Shown: positions 63,733 through 64,000 of the stretch, piece after piece
Layout: every line of letters starts with the position of its first letter
Position numbering within the stretch: the stretch's first letter is position 1
Assembly (NCBI RefSeq): GCF_018128245.1
Contig: NZ_CP072378.1
Location: 1,426,001-1,490,000, forward strand
Direction of reading: 5' to 3'
DNA: 64,000 bases
DNA from: Leptotrichia sp. oral taxon 221
GTDB taxonomy: Bacteria; Fusobacteriota; Fusobacteriia; Fusobacteriales; Leptotrichiaceae
The notes under the pieces: model-generated
Told to the model about the DNA's origin: nothing
Seen by the model: the letters and a program-made list of their open reading frames with translations, nothing else
The model's database searches: none
Made by a program: the position numbers and the translations under genes

Positions 63733-64000
63733 TTACTTCATAACAGCCTTTCTCACGCTATCTGCAAACTGAATTTCCACTTTATCCTCTCGACTAAGCT
63801 CAATTCCTCTTTTAACAATTTTGCCATCCTTTCGAGTAATTGTGTACCCTTGCTTCAAAATATCCTCCACCGAAAATTTTGAAAGTCTAGCCTTCTTTAA
63901 TTTTAAATTCTCCCTCGATTTTTCAATCCTACTTTTTATTTCTTTCGTTAATTTTTGCTCTTTTTCAATCATATCAATTTTTTTATCATTCAAAATATTC
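63733..64000 (-). CDS. xseA: Exodeoxyribonuclease VII large subunit, C-terminal end (runs off the window)
   Basis: About 89 C-terminal residues are in the window and the frame stays open to base 64000. XseA with XseB digests single-stranded DNA. The sequence FSVEDILKQGYTITRKDGKIVKRGIELSREDKVEIQFADSV matches the small C-terminal domain, preceded by a coiled-coil stretch rich in Lys/Glu. A TTG at 63993 in this frame is internal and is not the start. It is placed upstream of the dCMP deaminase gene. Confidence 0.85.
   Translation of the reverse strand, partial: NILNDKKIDMIEKEQKLTKEIKSRIEKSRENLKLKKARLSKFSVEDILKQGYTITRKDGKIVKRGIELSREDKVEIQFADSVRKAVMK

Noticed and set aside
63733-63993. TTG 63993 as start of a short separate gene
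   Set aside because: The frame continues to the window edge and the sequence is the C-terminal part of XseA.
1-64000. CRISPR arrays, tRNA and rRNA genes
   Set aside because: No regularly spaced direct repeats, cloverleaf-type or conserved rRNA sequences were seen.

Overview
The window is very AT-rich, Gram-negative-type chromosomal DNA that most resembles a Leptotrichia-like member of the Fusobacteriota. This rests on the low GC, heptose and outer-membrane genes (gmhA start, mlaA, OmpA-like), FadA-like small coiled-coil exported proteins, and fusobacterial-style housekeeping genes. The assignment is inference, since no database could be searched. Nearly all genes are on the minus strand; only 2851-10083 is on the plus strand.

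Layout. 1-2367 (minus): start of gmhA, a LysR regulator and a patatin-like lipase. 2529-6212 (plus): a duplicated clpB control region (promoter plus HrcA/CIRCE operator) flanks two tiny lipoprotein genes; the intact copy drives clpB. 6577-10083 (plus): a Gfo/Idh/MocA oxidoreductase gene is split after its seventh codon by a 2.5-kb IStron. This element combines a group I intron, an IS607-type serine recombinase (TnpA) and an IS607-type TnpB nuclease; excising it as an intron would restore a 326-residue enzyme. A 140-bp MITE-like inverted-repeat element follows the gene. 10406-12018 (minus): a glucose-type PTS EIIA and a membrane-anchored acidic protein.

12037-23321 (minus) is a defence island. 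It holds a large SNF2-type helicase, a DUF4391-like protein, a type III-like Mod methyltransferase, an Abi_C-like abortive-infection protein, a small cassette with its own promoter (antitoxin-like peptide, 68-residue protein, GNAT) closed by a strong hairpin, and finally the type III Res endonuclease-helicase.

23664-30308 holds a Sel1/TPR protein, rph, glyA, a TPR-glycosyltransferase-like protein, mlaA and a secreted hydrolase. 30418-42077 is smc at the end of a surface-polysaccharide cluster (initiating sugar transferase, four glycosyltransferases, a CDP-glycerol-type glycerophosphotransferase, Wzy-like polymerase, exported endonuclease/phosphatase-fold protein). 42163-53286 has alr, exported proteins, nspC, trmD-rimM, a DhaM-like EIIA, an RNA methyltransferase, an O-antigen ligase-like protein and a U32 peptidase. 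53466-56510 is a TrmN6-like methyltransferase followed by a five-gene surface operon (two FadA-like proteins, a basic exported protein, a lipoprotein and OmpA-like). 56728-64000 is housekeeping: EIIA, miaA, obg, nuclease, cystathionine lyase, GNAT, ung, dCMP deaminase and the end of xseA.

The most interesting items are the IStron inside an otherwise intact gene, the composite type III defence island with its inserted cassette, and the duplicated, decaying CIRCE promoter around the lipoprotein pair. No tRNA, rRNA or CRISPR array was seen.
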